Shown here in pieces: positions 16,742 through 24,641 of a DNA stretch of 64,000 nt. How positions within the stretch are numbered: position 1 is the first letter of the stretch; every line of letters starts with the position of its first letter. Origin of the DNA: CBFFRJ01 sp965644225 (GTDB lineage Bacteria > Pseudomonadota > Gammaproteobacteria > Enterobacterales > Enterobacteriaceae); NCBI RefSeq assembly GCF_965644225.1, contig NZ_CBFFRJ010000008.1:1-64000 (forward strand), written 5' to 3'. The position numbers and the translations under genes are program-made. The notes below the pieces were generated by a model. That model was not told the origin of the DNA and ran no database searches. It worked only from the letters and a program-made list of their open reading frames with translations.

Positions 16742-16878
16742 TGTCAGCACAATCCGGAACCTCCAACATAAATGAGGGGTGCTGATGTCGGGGGAAACCC
16801 TCCCATACGTAAATGGGATAGAGAGAAAGACAAAGACCGGACCGACTAAAGCGCCCCAGTTGGGCGCTTTAGTTTTTT
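16742..16878 (+). ncRNA. sraL: SraL (RyjA) small RNA
   Basis: The sequence and place match SraL of E. coli and Salmonella: between gst/ghxP and soxR, running toward the 3' end of soxR. Recognisable are the central block GGGGGAAACCCTCCCA, the purine-rich GATAGAGAGAAAGACAAAGA, and a terminal hairpin ACTAAAGCGCCC / GGGCGCTTTAGT (16845-16873) with a T-run. Upstream, CTACACTA at 16730-16737 fits a sigma-S type -10 element, as known for SraL. Known targets in Salmonella are the tig and rho mRNAs. The 5' end is estimated from the promoter and may be off by a few bases. Confidence 0.85.
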
Positions 16879-16900
16879 GTGTCGCGGCCCCTGTTGCGCA

Positions 16901-17359
16901 TTAATCGTCTTCCAGCAGTCGCGCGCCTGTCCCCTGGGCACCAAGCTGATCGCCAGGGTTACGTAACGGGCAATCACTGCGTGACAGACAGCCACAGCCG
17001 ATACAACCATCCAGTTCATCGCGTAACGCCACCAGCGTATGGATACGCCGGTCGAGCTCCTCACGCCACTGAGAAGAGAGGTGCTTCCACTCCTTCACAC
17101 TCAGCGTATGCCCTTCCGGTAATACCCCCAACGCATCGCCAATTGTCGCCAGCGGGATCCCGATACGTTGGGCAATTTTAATGATCGCCACATAACGTAA
17201 AACATCGCGGGTATAGCGCCGCTGATTACCGTTGTTACGGGTGCTTTTAATCAGGCCTTTGCTCTCATAAAAATGCAGCGCAGAGACGGCGACTCCACTA
17301 CGTTTTGCCACCTCACCCGGCGTCAACAGTGCTTTTATGCGTGCTGTTTTTATTACCAT
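16901..17359 (-). CDS. soxR: Redox-sensitive regulator SoxR
   Basis: A 152-aa MerR-family activator of soxS that senses redox-cycling drugs, superoxide and nitric oxide through a [2Fe-2S] cluster. The winged helix is at 12-75 (LLTPGEVAKRSGVAVSALHF). A dimerisation helix follows, then the cluster ligands C119, C122, C124 and C130 in CIGCGCLSRSDC. The first six residues differ from E. coli (MVIKTA for MEKKLP). It is divergent from soxS and covers its own operator. Its C-terminal end, GTGARLLEDD, is two residues shorter than in E. coli and faces the sRNA terminator. Confidence 0.97.
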   Translation of the reverse strand: MVIKTARIKALLTPGEVAKRSGVAVSALHFYESKGLIKSTRNNGNQRRYTRDVLRYVAIIKIAQRIGIPLATIGDALGVLPEGHTLSVKEWKHLSSQWREELDRRIHTLVALRDELDGCIGCGCLSRSDCPLRNPGDQLGAQGTGARLLEDD

Positions 17360-17371
17360 AAAACCTCTTTA

Positions 17372-17389
17372 CCTCAAGTTAACTTGAGG
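17372..17389. promoter_or_regulatory. SoxR operator in the soxS promoter
   Basis: The 18-bp perfect palindrome CCTCAAGTTAACTTGAGG is the known SoxR site, lying in the long spacer of the soxS promoter between divergent soxR and soxS. Confidence 0.93.
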
Positions 17390-17450
17390 AATTATACTCA
17401 AGCCCGAACCAAACGACGAATCGAAACTGGAAAGCGAAAGAGGCAGAAAT

Positions 17451-17774
17451 ATGTCCCACCAGCAGATTATTCAGACCCTGACGGAATGGATTGATGACCA
17501 TATCGATCAACCGTTAAACATTGATGTTGTCGCCAGAAAGTCTGGTTATTCAAAGTGGTATCTGCAACGGATGTTCCGCACCATCCAGCATCAGACGTTA
17601 GGGGATTATATTCGCCAGCGTCGGCTGCTGCTGGCGGCAGAAGCGCTGCGCACTACGCAGCGTCCGATTTTTGATATTGCGATGGATTTGGGTTATGTCT
17701 CGCAACAAACGTTTTCGCGGGTGTTTCGTCGTGAGTTTGATCGTACTCCCAGCGACTATCGCCATCACGCATAG
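17451..17774 (+). CDS. soxS: Superoxide response regulator SoxS
   Basis: A 107-aa AraC/XylS-family activator made only of the DNA-binding domain. It has two helix-turn-helix motifs (NIDVVARKSGYSKWYLQRMF near 23-42 and DIAMDLGYVSQQTFSRVFR near 75-93). It turns on sodA, zwf, nfo, fumC, acrAB, micF and others. Production is controlled by SoxR. It begins at ATG 17451 behind AAAGAGG and ends just before the convergent pdeC gene. Confidence 0.97.
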   Translation: MSHQQIIQTLTEWIDDHIDQPLNIDVVARKSGYSKWYLQRMFRTIQHQTLGDYIRQRRLLLAAEALRTTQRPIFDIAMDLGYVSQQTFSRVFRREFDRTPSDYRHHA

Positions 17775-17789
17775 CCGTCGCCGGGCAGG

Positions 17790-19361
17790 TTACTTTAGTG
17801 GAGGCGGCTGCTTAACCCAGGCCATAAATTCCTGCGGTGGCAGCGCCTTTGCAAAGTGCCAGCCCTGACAAAATTGCACGCCACGCTTTAACAGCCAGGT
17901 CACCTGTTCACCCGTTTCAACCCCTTCAGCAATAATCTTCAGACGCAGGCTATGAGCCATTTCGATGATATGTTCTGCGATAAGGTGGCTGGTGCTATTG
18001 GTGGTTAAGGTGTCGATAAAAGACTTATCGATCTTCAGAATGTCGACATTTAATGAATACAGGTTATGTAAGTTGGAATAGCCAGTCCCAAAATCGTCGA
18101 TCGCCACTTCGTAGCCGGCCTGGCGAAATGCCTGAATAACAGGCGTGGTTTTGGGCACATCGATAAAACCGCGCTCAGTAACTTCAATTTTAATTTGCTC
18201 AGCACGTACAGAATATTCACGGGCTTTATTTGAGATCAGCGCAATAAGCCGTGAGGAGTGAAAGTCGACCGCTGATAAATTGATCGAAATATAAAGATCT
18301 GGCCACTTCGCCAGAAATTCACCTAAATCGAGAAAAACTTCATCCACAACATAATCGGTAACACGTTCGATCATGCCTTCTTTTTCTGCAAGCGGAATAA
18401 ATTCTGCCGGACTCATTACCTGGCCATTAAACCCCGGCCAGCGCAATAATGCTTCTGCGCCAACACATTGGCCATTTTTTATATCAATAATAGGTTGGTA
18501 ATGAAGTTTAAGCTGATGTTTAACTAATGCTCTATGGAGCAAACGACGCGGGGAGTTAAACTCCTGCCGTGTTCGCGACCACATCAGTAAAACAATAATA
18601 CTGCAGATCATGCCCAGCGGTAGCGTCAGGGTCGCCTGATGGTAAAGAGACTGAAAGTAGCTATCACTGGATGTCGAAACTATGATGGCGATAGGGCGTT
18701 TGTCAGAATGTGCAATGGTATAAAAACGCTGCTCTTTTTGAAAAGTCAGGTCGCTTTTATGCACTAACGTTTCCATCGTTTGCAGGTCGGCCTGCGGACT
18801 GACGGAGAAAAACATCCTGGTGACGGTGTCATAAATGCCGAACGCCAGGGAAGGATCGTCTGAAGTCACTTCACTAAAGGAAAGTGGATTGACCACCGCC
18901 ACATATTTACCCTGCTGCAGATAGACCATTTTATATCCAGGATAAAATGGCGTATCCCGGTAATAATAAATAGAGATGTCAGGCTTGCGTTTATACTCAG
19001 GTGGCGAAATAGCATACGATTGCGGTGGCGTTATTGCAGTAGAACAGATGAACTGCTCGCCATGGGCGTAAATTAAATCTGCAACATACAGACTGCCACG
19101 GGTGATATTGAGCATGTAATCACGATGCTCAGGAGAACAGATACGACCTTGATATTTTTCCGCAGCGCTGTAGGCTGAATTGACCTGCCCAATAACGATT
19201 TCTGTTTTATCCAGAGCCAGTTGGGCAAAAGAACGCAACTGTGCCCCTGTTTCCTTTACTGCACGGATGTGCGCAAACCATAGCGACAGCAACACCGGCA
19301 GGAGCACTACCACGATGATCCCGACGAGTCTCAGCATCTTGCGACGCACGCTATGATTCAT
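17790..19361 (-). CDS. pdeC: Cyclic di-GMP phosphodiesterase PdeC (YjcC)
   Basis: A 523-aa inner-membrane EAL protein (E. coli PdeC is 528 aa). An N-terminal helix (about 9-29) is followed by a periplasmic CSS-motif sensor domain (YQGRICSPEHRD, then QFICSTAITPPQ, holding the redox-active cysteines), and a second helix lies near 240-258. The EAL domain covers 265-515 with the signature GAEALLRWPG, the metal ligands in IDDFGTGYSNL, and EGVETGEQV. It hydrolyses c-di-GMP to pGpG. In E. coli, DsbA/DsbB-dependent disulfide state of the sensor controls activity and proteolysis. Confidence 0.95.
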   Translation of the reverse strand: MNHSVRRKMLRLVGIIVVVLLPVLLSLWFAHIRAVKETGAQLRSFAQLALDKTEIVIGQVNSAYSAAEKYQGRICSPEHRDYMLNITRGSLYVADLIYAHGEQFICSTAITPPQSYAISPPEYKRKPDISIYYYRDTPFYPGYKMVYLQQGKYVAVVNPLSFSEVTSDDPSLAFGIYDTVTRMFFSVSPQADLQTMETLVHKSDLTFQKEQRFYTIAHSDKRPIAIIVSTSSDSYFQSLYHQATLTLPLGMICSIIVLLMWSRTRQEFNSPRRLLHRALVKHQLKLHYQPIIDIKNGQCVGAEALLRWPGFNGQVMSPAEFIPLAEKEGMIERVTDYVVDEVFLDLGEFLAKWPDLYISINLSAVDFHSSRLIALISNKAREYSVRAEQIKIEVTERGFIDVPKTTPVIQAFRQAGYEVAIDDFGTGYSNLHNLYSLNVDILKIDKSFIDTLTTNSTSHLIAEHIIEMAHSLRLKIIAEGVETGEQVTWLLKRGVQFCQGWHFAKALPPQEFMAWVKQPPPLK

Positions 19362-19703
19362 TTCCGCCTATATCCCTGCATTTAGTGTGCCTGCATGTAA
19401 TGACGGCAGGATGCTTTGATAAACAGGTGATTACGTTGCATGAATCATACGACATTAGCAACTTACTTTTTCCATTAAAAACCTAATATTTGGTTATGAC
19501 GATAATATTTGCCCGTAAGGCAAACTAGAAGTATGCGTTATGTTTATATTAAGGAAAATATTTATCCACTACTCACCAGGTGCTTTTAGTTTGCGCAACA
19601 GACTATCTTTGATTAAGTCAAACTGTCCACAGGATAAAAAAAAGAGCAGCCAATCGCGTATTTTTTCATCTAATCGGCCGGGAGCCAAAGAACACGATAA
19701 TAT
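19362..19703. other. Intergenic region pdeC - GGDEF gene
   Basis: This 342-bp AT-rich stretch should hold the pdeC promoter. I saw no open frame, strong terminator or recognisable operator. The AAAAAAAAG tract near 19637-19645 is not part of a convincing hairpin. Confidence 0.4.
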
Positions 19704-21029
19704 TTAAAAAATGGCTTCTGAGATGACGGTTTTGCTACGTCCGGTGCGCTTTGCATCGTACAGGGCATTGTCAGCAAGCGTAAGCAAAACTGAAGTATCA
19801 GAGACACCGCCGGTCACGAATACAACACCAGCGCTGAACGATAAGGTAATCTTTTCACCTTCTTTGAAAATGGGCTTGTCCATCAATGCGGAACGAATTT
19901 TTTGGCTAAAACGCATCGCGGACTCGCTGTCTTCCCCTGGTAACAAAATCAGAAATTCCTCACCCCCAAGTCGCCCCAGCGAGTAACCCAGCAAGCTGAG
20001 TTCGCGGATCTTTTCGCAGAAATGCAGCAGAGCCGCATCGCCGGTAAGATGCCCCCAGCGGTCGTTAATACTCTTAAAATGATCGAGGTCGAGCATCAGC
20101 AAGCTAAAGTGGCTGAAAGGGTCGCCGGGGACACAGGCGACAAGGGCCTCTTTAAACTGCCTCAGGATGGAGAAGCGGTTAAAACAACCGGTTAAATCGT
20201 CAGTGGTGGCCTTCATCGCCAGTTGGTGTTCCACCTTTTTGCGCTCGGTGATATCAAGCCCGATACTAAGAATCGACTTATCAGGCAATAAGATATTCGA
20301 CCAGAGGACCGTCAGAGCTTCGCCATTACGTTTTACCGGGTGCCATTCGTGCATGTCGACCGTGGCGGAGGAGCTTACGGTGGCCCGAACCTGATGGCGG
20401 ATTTCGGCATCCGGGAAAAACAGCGCTAGCGGGTCTGAACATTGATTTAGCTCCTCAATAGTCCAGCCAAACAAACGTTCGCACTCGCCATTCCACAGGA
20501 CGCAGCGGTTATTTTTATCAAATGAATTCATTAATACTGGCGCGCGTTCAAATAAGACTTTGTATTGCGCAACGATACGCTGCATTTCCCTCACCATCCG
20601 CTCTCGGGCAACAATATCCAGAAGGTGGTCTTTTAATTTATCGACCAGAATAATTACCACACTTTTTATTATGTCCATTGAAGACAAAACCCGAGGGAAG
20701 GCTAAAAAGAAAAAGCCATCCAGACCCGATGCCGTTGAATTCAATTTGCAAAGAATGCCGCTTTGGTATTTATCCACGGCTTCATGGCCCGCAGGAAATA
20801 ACAAAGAGCCGACCTGCCGACGCCAGCAAATAACCCGCCAGGCATGTTGATGACGACGCAATTGTGAATGTTCGAGAAACGCCAGTGTATCTTTGAGGCT
20901 ACAGGAGTGATGCCCGGCACTGGCATGCTGGATCTCGCCCTCTTCTTCAACCACAACCCACGCAAGCGTTGACCCCACCGCCGTGTTGATGGCGCCAAGG
21001 ATCTCAGCAAGCGTACGCTGATCGGTCAA
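19704..21029 (-). CDS. PAS-GGDEF diguanylate cyclase, frame interrupted near the N-terminus
   Basis: A 441-aa open frame from TTG 21029. An uncharacterised N-terminal sensor-like region (1-150) precedes a PAS domain (about 155-265, FERAPVLMNSFDKNNRCVLW, ending in the PAC motif LDITERKKVEHQL). The GGDEF domain (275-441) has DDLTGCFNRFS and the active-site loop RLGGEEF. Catalytic residues for making c-di-GMP are present. The RxxD inhibitory site before GGEEF is missing (SLLGYSLGRLGGEEF), so product inhibition is unlikely. The frame continues upstream through a TAG at 21030-21032 to ATG 21107, so the gene is either reinitiated at TTG or damaged. It neighbours pdeC, an opposing c-di-GMP enzyme. 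Confidence 0.8.
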   Translation of the reverse strand: MTDQRTLAEILGAINTAVGSTLAWVVVEEEGEIQHASAGHHSCSLKDTLAFLEHSQLRRHQHAWRVICWRRQVGSLLFPAGHEAVDKYQSGILCKLNSTASGLDGFFFLAFPRVLSSMDIIKSVVIILVDKLKDHLLDIVARERMVREMQRIVAQYKVLFERAPVLMNSFDKNNRCVLWNGECERLFGWTIEELNQCSDPLALFFPDAEIRHQVRATVSSSATVDMHEWHPVKRNGEALTVLWSNILLPDKSILSIGLDITERKKVEHQLAMKATTDDLTGCFNRFSILRQFKEALVACVPGDPFSHFSLLMLDLDHFKSINDRWGHLTGDAALLHFCEKIRELSLLGYSLGRLGGEEFLILLPGEDSESAMRFSQKIRSALMDKPIFKEGEKITLSFSAGVVFVTGGVSDTSVLLTLADNALYDAKRTGRSKTVISEAIF

Positions 21030-21107
21030 CTAGGGCATTAATTTTGCCAGAACGCCAAGCGCCACTGCACCATCATCCATAGGGATGGTGGAGATTTCTG
21101 TTGTCAT
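21030..21107 (-). pseudogene. N-terminal segment of the GGDEF gene cut off by an amber codon
   Basis: ATG 21107 opens 25 codons (MTTEISTIPMDDGAVALGVL and five more residues) followed by TAG and then, in the same frame, LTDQRTLAEILGAI of the large open frame. The phase is kept, so a single C-to-T change in CAG (Gln) would explain the stop. Confidence 0.65.
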
Positions 21108-21639
21108 TTTTTCTTTCACCGATGATTAAACACACCGGACCATACCCACAATGAGCAAACTGTAAAAACAGTAAAAACCAGACAAGCAGCGCCCGCATTA
21201 ATAAATGCCGCGTAATGTGAAAATCGTCAGTTGAGGATATATCCATCAGGATCAAAAAACCTGAAAGGCCATACTCAGGTTATATAACCATTAGATCAAG
21301 AGTAATAGATCAATTGCAAACTGTAAATCAAACCAAAAAATCAATATAAATCATAAAGTTAAAACAAAAGCCATTGAAAGTATTTTATTGTTATTCATAG
21401 CAAAAAATTATAGCTCCCTTTTAATAGCATTTTTGTCCATATTCAAAAACCATTTATCTATAAAAAATCCAGCAACTCAGACTGGTGAATAAAAGAACAA
21501 ATGTGATATAGTTCACATTATTCAAGGAAGAATGCTGTTTCACCCCGATTTATTCCCCTGCGGACCTAAGCATCGCCAGCGCCCTGTGCCTGTGGCGCAA
21601 GCCCGTCCGCCTGAGCGTTATTTTTTTGAGGATGGTTTC
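21108..21639. other. AT-rich intergenic region upstream of yjcB
   Basis: About 530 bp, very A+T rich from 21240 to 21530, without an open frame I trust. It should carry the promoters of the GGDEF gene and yjcB. The base composition would favour H-NS binding (inference). Confidence 0.4.
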
Positions 21640-21921
21640 ATGGCAACCTTAACCACCAGCGTCGTGTTGTTGCGCTGGCAGATATTAAGTGCAGTGCTGA
21701 TGTTTATGGCCAGCACCCTGAATATTCGTTTTCGTAAAGCAGATTATATCGGCCTTGCAGTGATCAGTAGCGGTCTCGGCATGGTCGCCGCCTGCTGGTT
21801 CGCAACCGGCTTGTTGGGTATCACCCTGCTTGACGCCTCCAGTATCTGGCACAATGTGCTGAATATTATGGAAGAAATGTCGCAGAAAGCGCCACCTGAA
21901 TGGCCGATGGTCATCACCTGA
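21640..21921 (+). CDS. yjcB: Inner membrane protein YjcB
   Basis: A 93-aa small membrane protein of unknown function, same length as E. coli YjcB and clearly alike (MATLTTSVVLLRWQILSAVL at the start, TLNIRFRKADYIGLAVISSG, MAACWFATGLLGI-type second and third helices, PPEWPMVIT end). I chose ATG 21640 (GAGGA nine bases upstream); the frame is open further upstream, but that part is not conserved. Three hydrophobic segments are visible. In E. coli it sits between pdeC and ssb, as here before the insertion of the amidase and fec genes. Confidence 0.92.
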   Translation: MATLTTSVVLLRWQILSAVLMFMASTLNIRFRKADYIGLAVISSGLGMVAACWFATGLLGITLLDASSIWHNVLNIMEEMSQKAPPEWPMVIT

Positions 21922-21942
21922 TCAAGCAGCGTCATGCAGGGT

Positions 21943-21978
21943 AAAGCCGGTCAATTCAACCATTGACCGGCTTTTTTA
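21943..21978 (+). terminator. Terminator of yjcB
   Basis: AAAGCCGGTCAA-ttcaacca-TTGACCGGCTTT, a perfect 12-bp stem followed by more T residues. Confidence 0.9.
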
Positions 21979-22011
21979 TTGCGCCGTTTTCCTGTCCTCC
22001 GCCCGTGCTTA

Positions 22012-23715
22012 TCAGCCGAGCGGCGGCGTGCGCGGCGGCACCAGGCGCTTACTGCCGGTAGCTTCGAACGCGGCGGCAAAACGCAGCAGGTTGTTGTCGT
22101 CATAAGCCCGCCCCGCAAAGGTCAAGCCCACCGGCATGCCGGTATCGGCCATCACCCCCATCGGAACGGTAACGGTCGGCACGCCCAGGTGGCGGATGGC
22201 AAGGTTACCGTTGGCAACCCAGACCCCATTACTCCAGGCGATATCGGCCGAAGCCGGGTTGATATCCGCATCCGCCGGGGCAACGTCAGCCACGGTGGGG
22301 AACAGTACCGCGTCGAGTTTGAGTTCGCTCATCCAGTCTTCCAGATCCAGCTTGCGGGTCTTCTCCAGACCACGCAGACCGTCAGGCACGCTGGCTATCT
22401 GGTCATACGGTTTGATGCCGCGCCTGGCCATATTGACATACTCTTCCATACCTGCGGCCAGGTCGCCCTCGCGGTTCGGCAAAGTGCCCGGATCGTGGGG
22501 GAAGATCAGCGGCCCGTTAACGTCGGCCAGTTTGTTCAGTTTGGGATCGCCATTGGCGCGCAGGAAGTCGTCAAAGGCCCAGCCAGACAGCTCCCATAGC
22601 TCATCATGGAGATATTCCGGGGTGACAATACCGCGGTTGTACACCGTTGGCGCGCCGGGACGATCTCCTTCGCAGTTAGACACCAGCGGGAAATCCACCT
22701 CCACCACTTCGGCACCGGCAGCTTCCAGCGCTTTGCGTGCCGCTTCCCAATGGTCGATCACTGAAGCCCGGGTGTGGATACGCTGACCCGTTGGGCCGCC
22801 AATACCGGGGTTTTCGCTGGTCCCGGCCAGTTCATCTTTGTTGATAAACATGCGTGGCACACCCAGGCGTTTGCCTCGCAGAGTATCGCCCCTGGCAGCG
22901 AGATCCAGGTAGGAGGCCGGGCGGACCTCTGACGCTTTGGGAATGCTCACCCAGGGCTGCAAACGCCACAGATCGCCACGGTTGTCCGCATCATCCGCGA
23001 CAATAATGTCAAGCACCTCAAACAGATCGGCCATAGTGCGGGTATAAGGCACCACCACATCCATGGTCGGGGTCAGCGGCCAGTTGCCGCGCACAGAGAT
23101 CACGCCGCGTGACGGGGTGTAGGCGCACAGGCCGTTGTTCGATGCCGGGCCACGACCGCTCGACCAGGTTTCTTCAGCCAGCCCAAAGGCGGCGAAGCTG
23201 GCGGCGGTAGCAGTGCCTGCGCCATTAGAGGAGCCAGAAGCAAAAGGTGCGGTAAGGTAGCGGCCGTTATACGGGCTTTCGGCACGTCCGTAGACGCCGC
23301 GCTGCATACCGCCATTGGCCATTGGCGGCATATTCGTCTTACCAAGGCAAATAGCCCCTGCGGCGCGCAGGCGTTCAATAGTGAACGCATCGCGACAGGC
23401 CACCAGGTCCTTGAAAGCCGGGCTGCCGGAAGCCGCGGTGAGCCCTTTCACCAGATAGCTGTCTTTGGCGGTGTAGGGAATACCGTCCAGCGGACCCAGC
23501 GTTTTACCACTGGCACGGCGCGCGTCAGAAGCTTCGGCTTCCTTTAGCGCGTCAGGATTACGTACCACCACCGCATTCAGCCTGGTCTCAGTCTCAGGGC
23601 CATCGTAAGCATCGATTCGGGCGAGATATGCACTGACCAGTTCAACAGCCGTAGTGCGACCCGATTCGAGCGCTTCACGTAGCGCGGCAATAGAAACCTC
23701 GGTAACCTCGATCAT
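22012..23715 (-). CDS. Amidase signature family hydrolase
   Basis: A 567-aa amidase-signature enzyme with no signal peptide. The catalytic Lys is in LDGIPYTAKDSY near 80-91. The cis-Ser lies in FASGSSNGAGTATA near 160-173. The nucleophilic Ser lies in EETWSSGRGPAS near 183-194, where most relatives read GTDTGGSIRxPA. It is longer than the usual 450-500 aa, with an insert around 280-440. The start ATG 23715 has GGAG eight bases upstream. It stands alone between yjcB and the fec operon with no linked transporter. The substrate (aryl or alkyl amide) is unknown. Confidence 0.88.
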   Translation of the reverse strand: MIEVTEVSIAALREALESGRTTAVELVSAYLARIDAYDGPETETRLNAVVVRNPDALKEAEASDARRASGKTLGPLDGIPYTAKDSYLVKGLTAASGSPAFKDLVACRDAFTIERLRAAGAICLGKTNMPPMANGGMQRGVYGRAESPYNGRYLTAPFASGSSNGAGTATAASFAAFGLAEETWSSGRGPASNNGLCAYTPSRGVISVRGNWPLTPTMDVVVPYTRTMADLFEVLDIIVADDADNRGDLWRLQPWVSIPKASEVRPASYLDLAARGDTLRGKRLGVPRMFINKDELAGTSENPGIGGPTGQRIHTRASVIDHWEAARKALEAAGAEVVEVDFPLVSNCEGDRPGAPTVYNRGIVTPEYLHDELWELSGWAFDDFLRANGDPKLNKLADVNGPLIFPHDPGTLPNREGDLAAGMEEYVNMARRGIKPYDQIASVPDGLRGLEKTRKLDLEDWMSELKLDAVLFPTVADVAPADADINPASADIAWSNGVWVANGNLAIRHLGVPTVTVPMGVMADTGMPVGLTFAGRAYDDNNLLRFAAAFEATGSKRLVPPRTPPLG

Positions 23716-23868
23716 GCTGCTTTCTCCGGCAGGAAGGTGAATCGTTGGCGGCCTCCGCCGTGCAGGGCGGACACATCGCAATCCTTATCGTGTCTTTTCA
23801 TAAGCGTGACTCCTTGGTTGGTACGTTTACGCGAATATATTCAGGGAGTTATTATCTGAAGTACAGCC

Positions 23869-24000
23869 TCACCGTCTTTGGACCTGTTCTGTCGCGCATT
23901 CATTGAGTTCTGCATACGCTTTTTTAGCCCGACGGATAATAATGTCACCCACGCCCAGTACAAGTATTACCTCAGTCAGAATCGGGCCACGATGACGCAT
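23869..24000 (-). other. Possible 43-aa small open frame or gene remnant
   Basis: ATG at 24000 opens a 43-codon frame on the minus strand: a short hydrophobic stretch (ILTEVILVLGVGDIII) then a basic, helical tail (RRAKKAYAELNE). There is no ribosome-binding site, and I do not recognise the sequence. It could be a residue of a deleted gene. The rest of the 344-bp gap between the amidase and the Fur box shows nothing else. Confidence 0.2.
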
Positions 24001-24058
24001 GTGTTTTTTTTATTCATTAAAACAGCCGATTATATTTTTAATGCCACCGCAGGTTTGT

Positions 24059-24077
24059 AATGAGAACCATTCTCATA
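24059..24077. promoter_or_regulatory. Fur box upstream of fecI
   Basis: AATGAGAACCATTCTCATA is a good match to the 19-bp Fur consensus (TGAGAA / TTCTCA palindrome), 43 bp before fecI. It implies iron repression of fecIR. Confidence 0.88.
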
Positions 24078-24119
24078 TTAACATGCCGCCGTGATTATCA
24101 ACTTTTGATACTTTTAGCC

Positions 24120-24641
24120 ATGCCTGACTACGCCACGACACCCGTTCCTGTGACGATTGAATCGCTGTATGGCGAGCATCATGGCTGGCTAAAATCATGG
24201 CTCACCCGCAAGCTTCAGTCGACCTTCGATGCCGATGACATCACCCAGGATACCTTTTTGCGTATTATGCGCGGTGAATCCCTGACGGCTATCCGCGATC
24301 CAAAATCATTCCTCTGCACCGTCGCCAAACGGGTCATGATCGATCTGTTCCGCCGTAACGCGCTGGAAAAGGCCTGGCTTGAAATGCTGGCACAGTTGCC
24401 GGAAGACTCAGCGCCGTCACCGGAAGTACAGCAAAGCCAGCTCGAATTATTACAGCTCCTGGATCGCATGCTGGACGGTCTGAGCAGTAAAGCACGGGAA
24501 GCCTTTTTGCTGTCGCAACTGGATGGAATGGCCTACAACGATATTGCCGCCCGGCTGAACGTCTCGGTCAGCTCAGTGAAAAAGTATGTCGCTAAAGCCG
24601 TAGAACATTGCCTGCTGTTTCGCCTGGAGCATGGGTTATGA
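24120..24641 (+). CDS. fecI: ECF sigma factor FecI
   Basis: A 173-aa extracytoplasmic-function sigma factor, same length as E. coli FecI. Sigma region 2 lies at about 15-80 (ESLYGEHHGWLKSWLTRKLQ, DADDITQDTFLRIM) and region 4 at about 110-165 (REAFLLSQLDGMAYNDIAAR, VSVSSVKKYVAKAVEHCLLF). It directs RNA polymerase to the fecA promoter when FecR signals ferric citrate binding. I chose ATG 24120 by alignment with E. coli; the frame is open 20 codons further, over the Fur box. It overlaps fecR by 4 bp. Confidence 0.96.
   Translation: MPDYATTPVPVTIESLYGEHHGWLKSWLTRKLQSTFDADDITQDTFLRIMRGESLTAIRDPKSFLCTVAKRVMIDLFRRNALEKAWLEMLAQLPEDSAPSPEVQQSQLELLQLLDRMLDGLSSKAREAFLLSQLDGMAYNDIAARLNVSVSSVKKYVAKAVEHCLLFRLEHGL

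Noticed and set aside
17790..21107. pdeC and the adjacent GGDEF gene as a two-gene c-di-GMP operon
   Set aside because: They are on the same strand but separated by 342 bp of A+T-rich DNA, and pdeC in E. coli has its own promoter. The GGDEF frame is also interrupted, so I list them as neighbours only.
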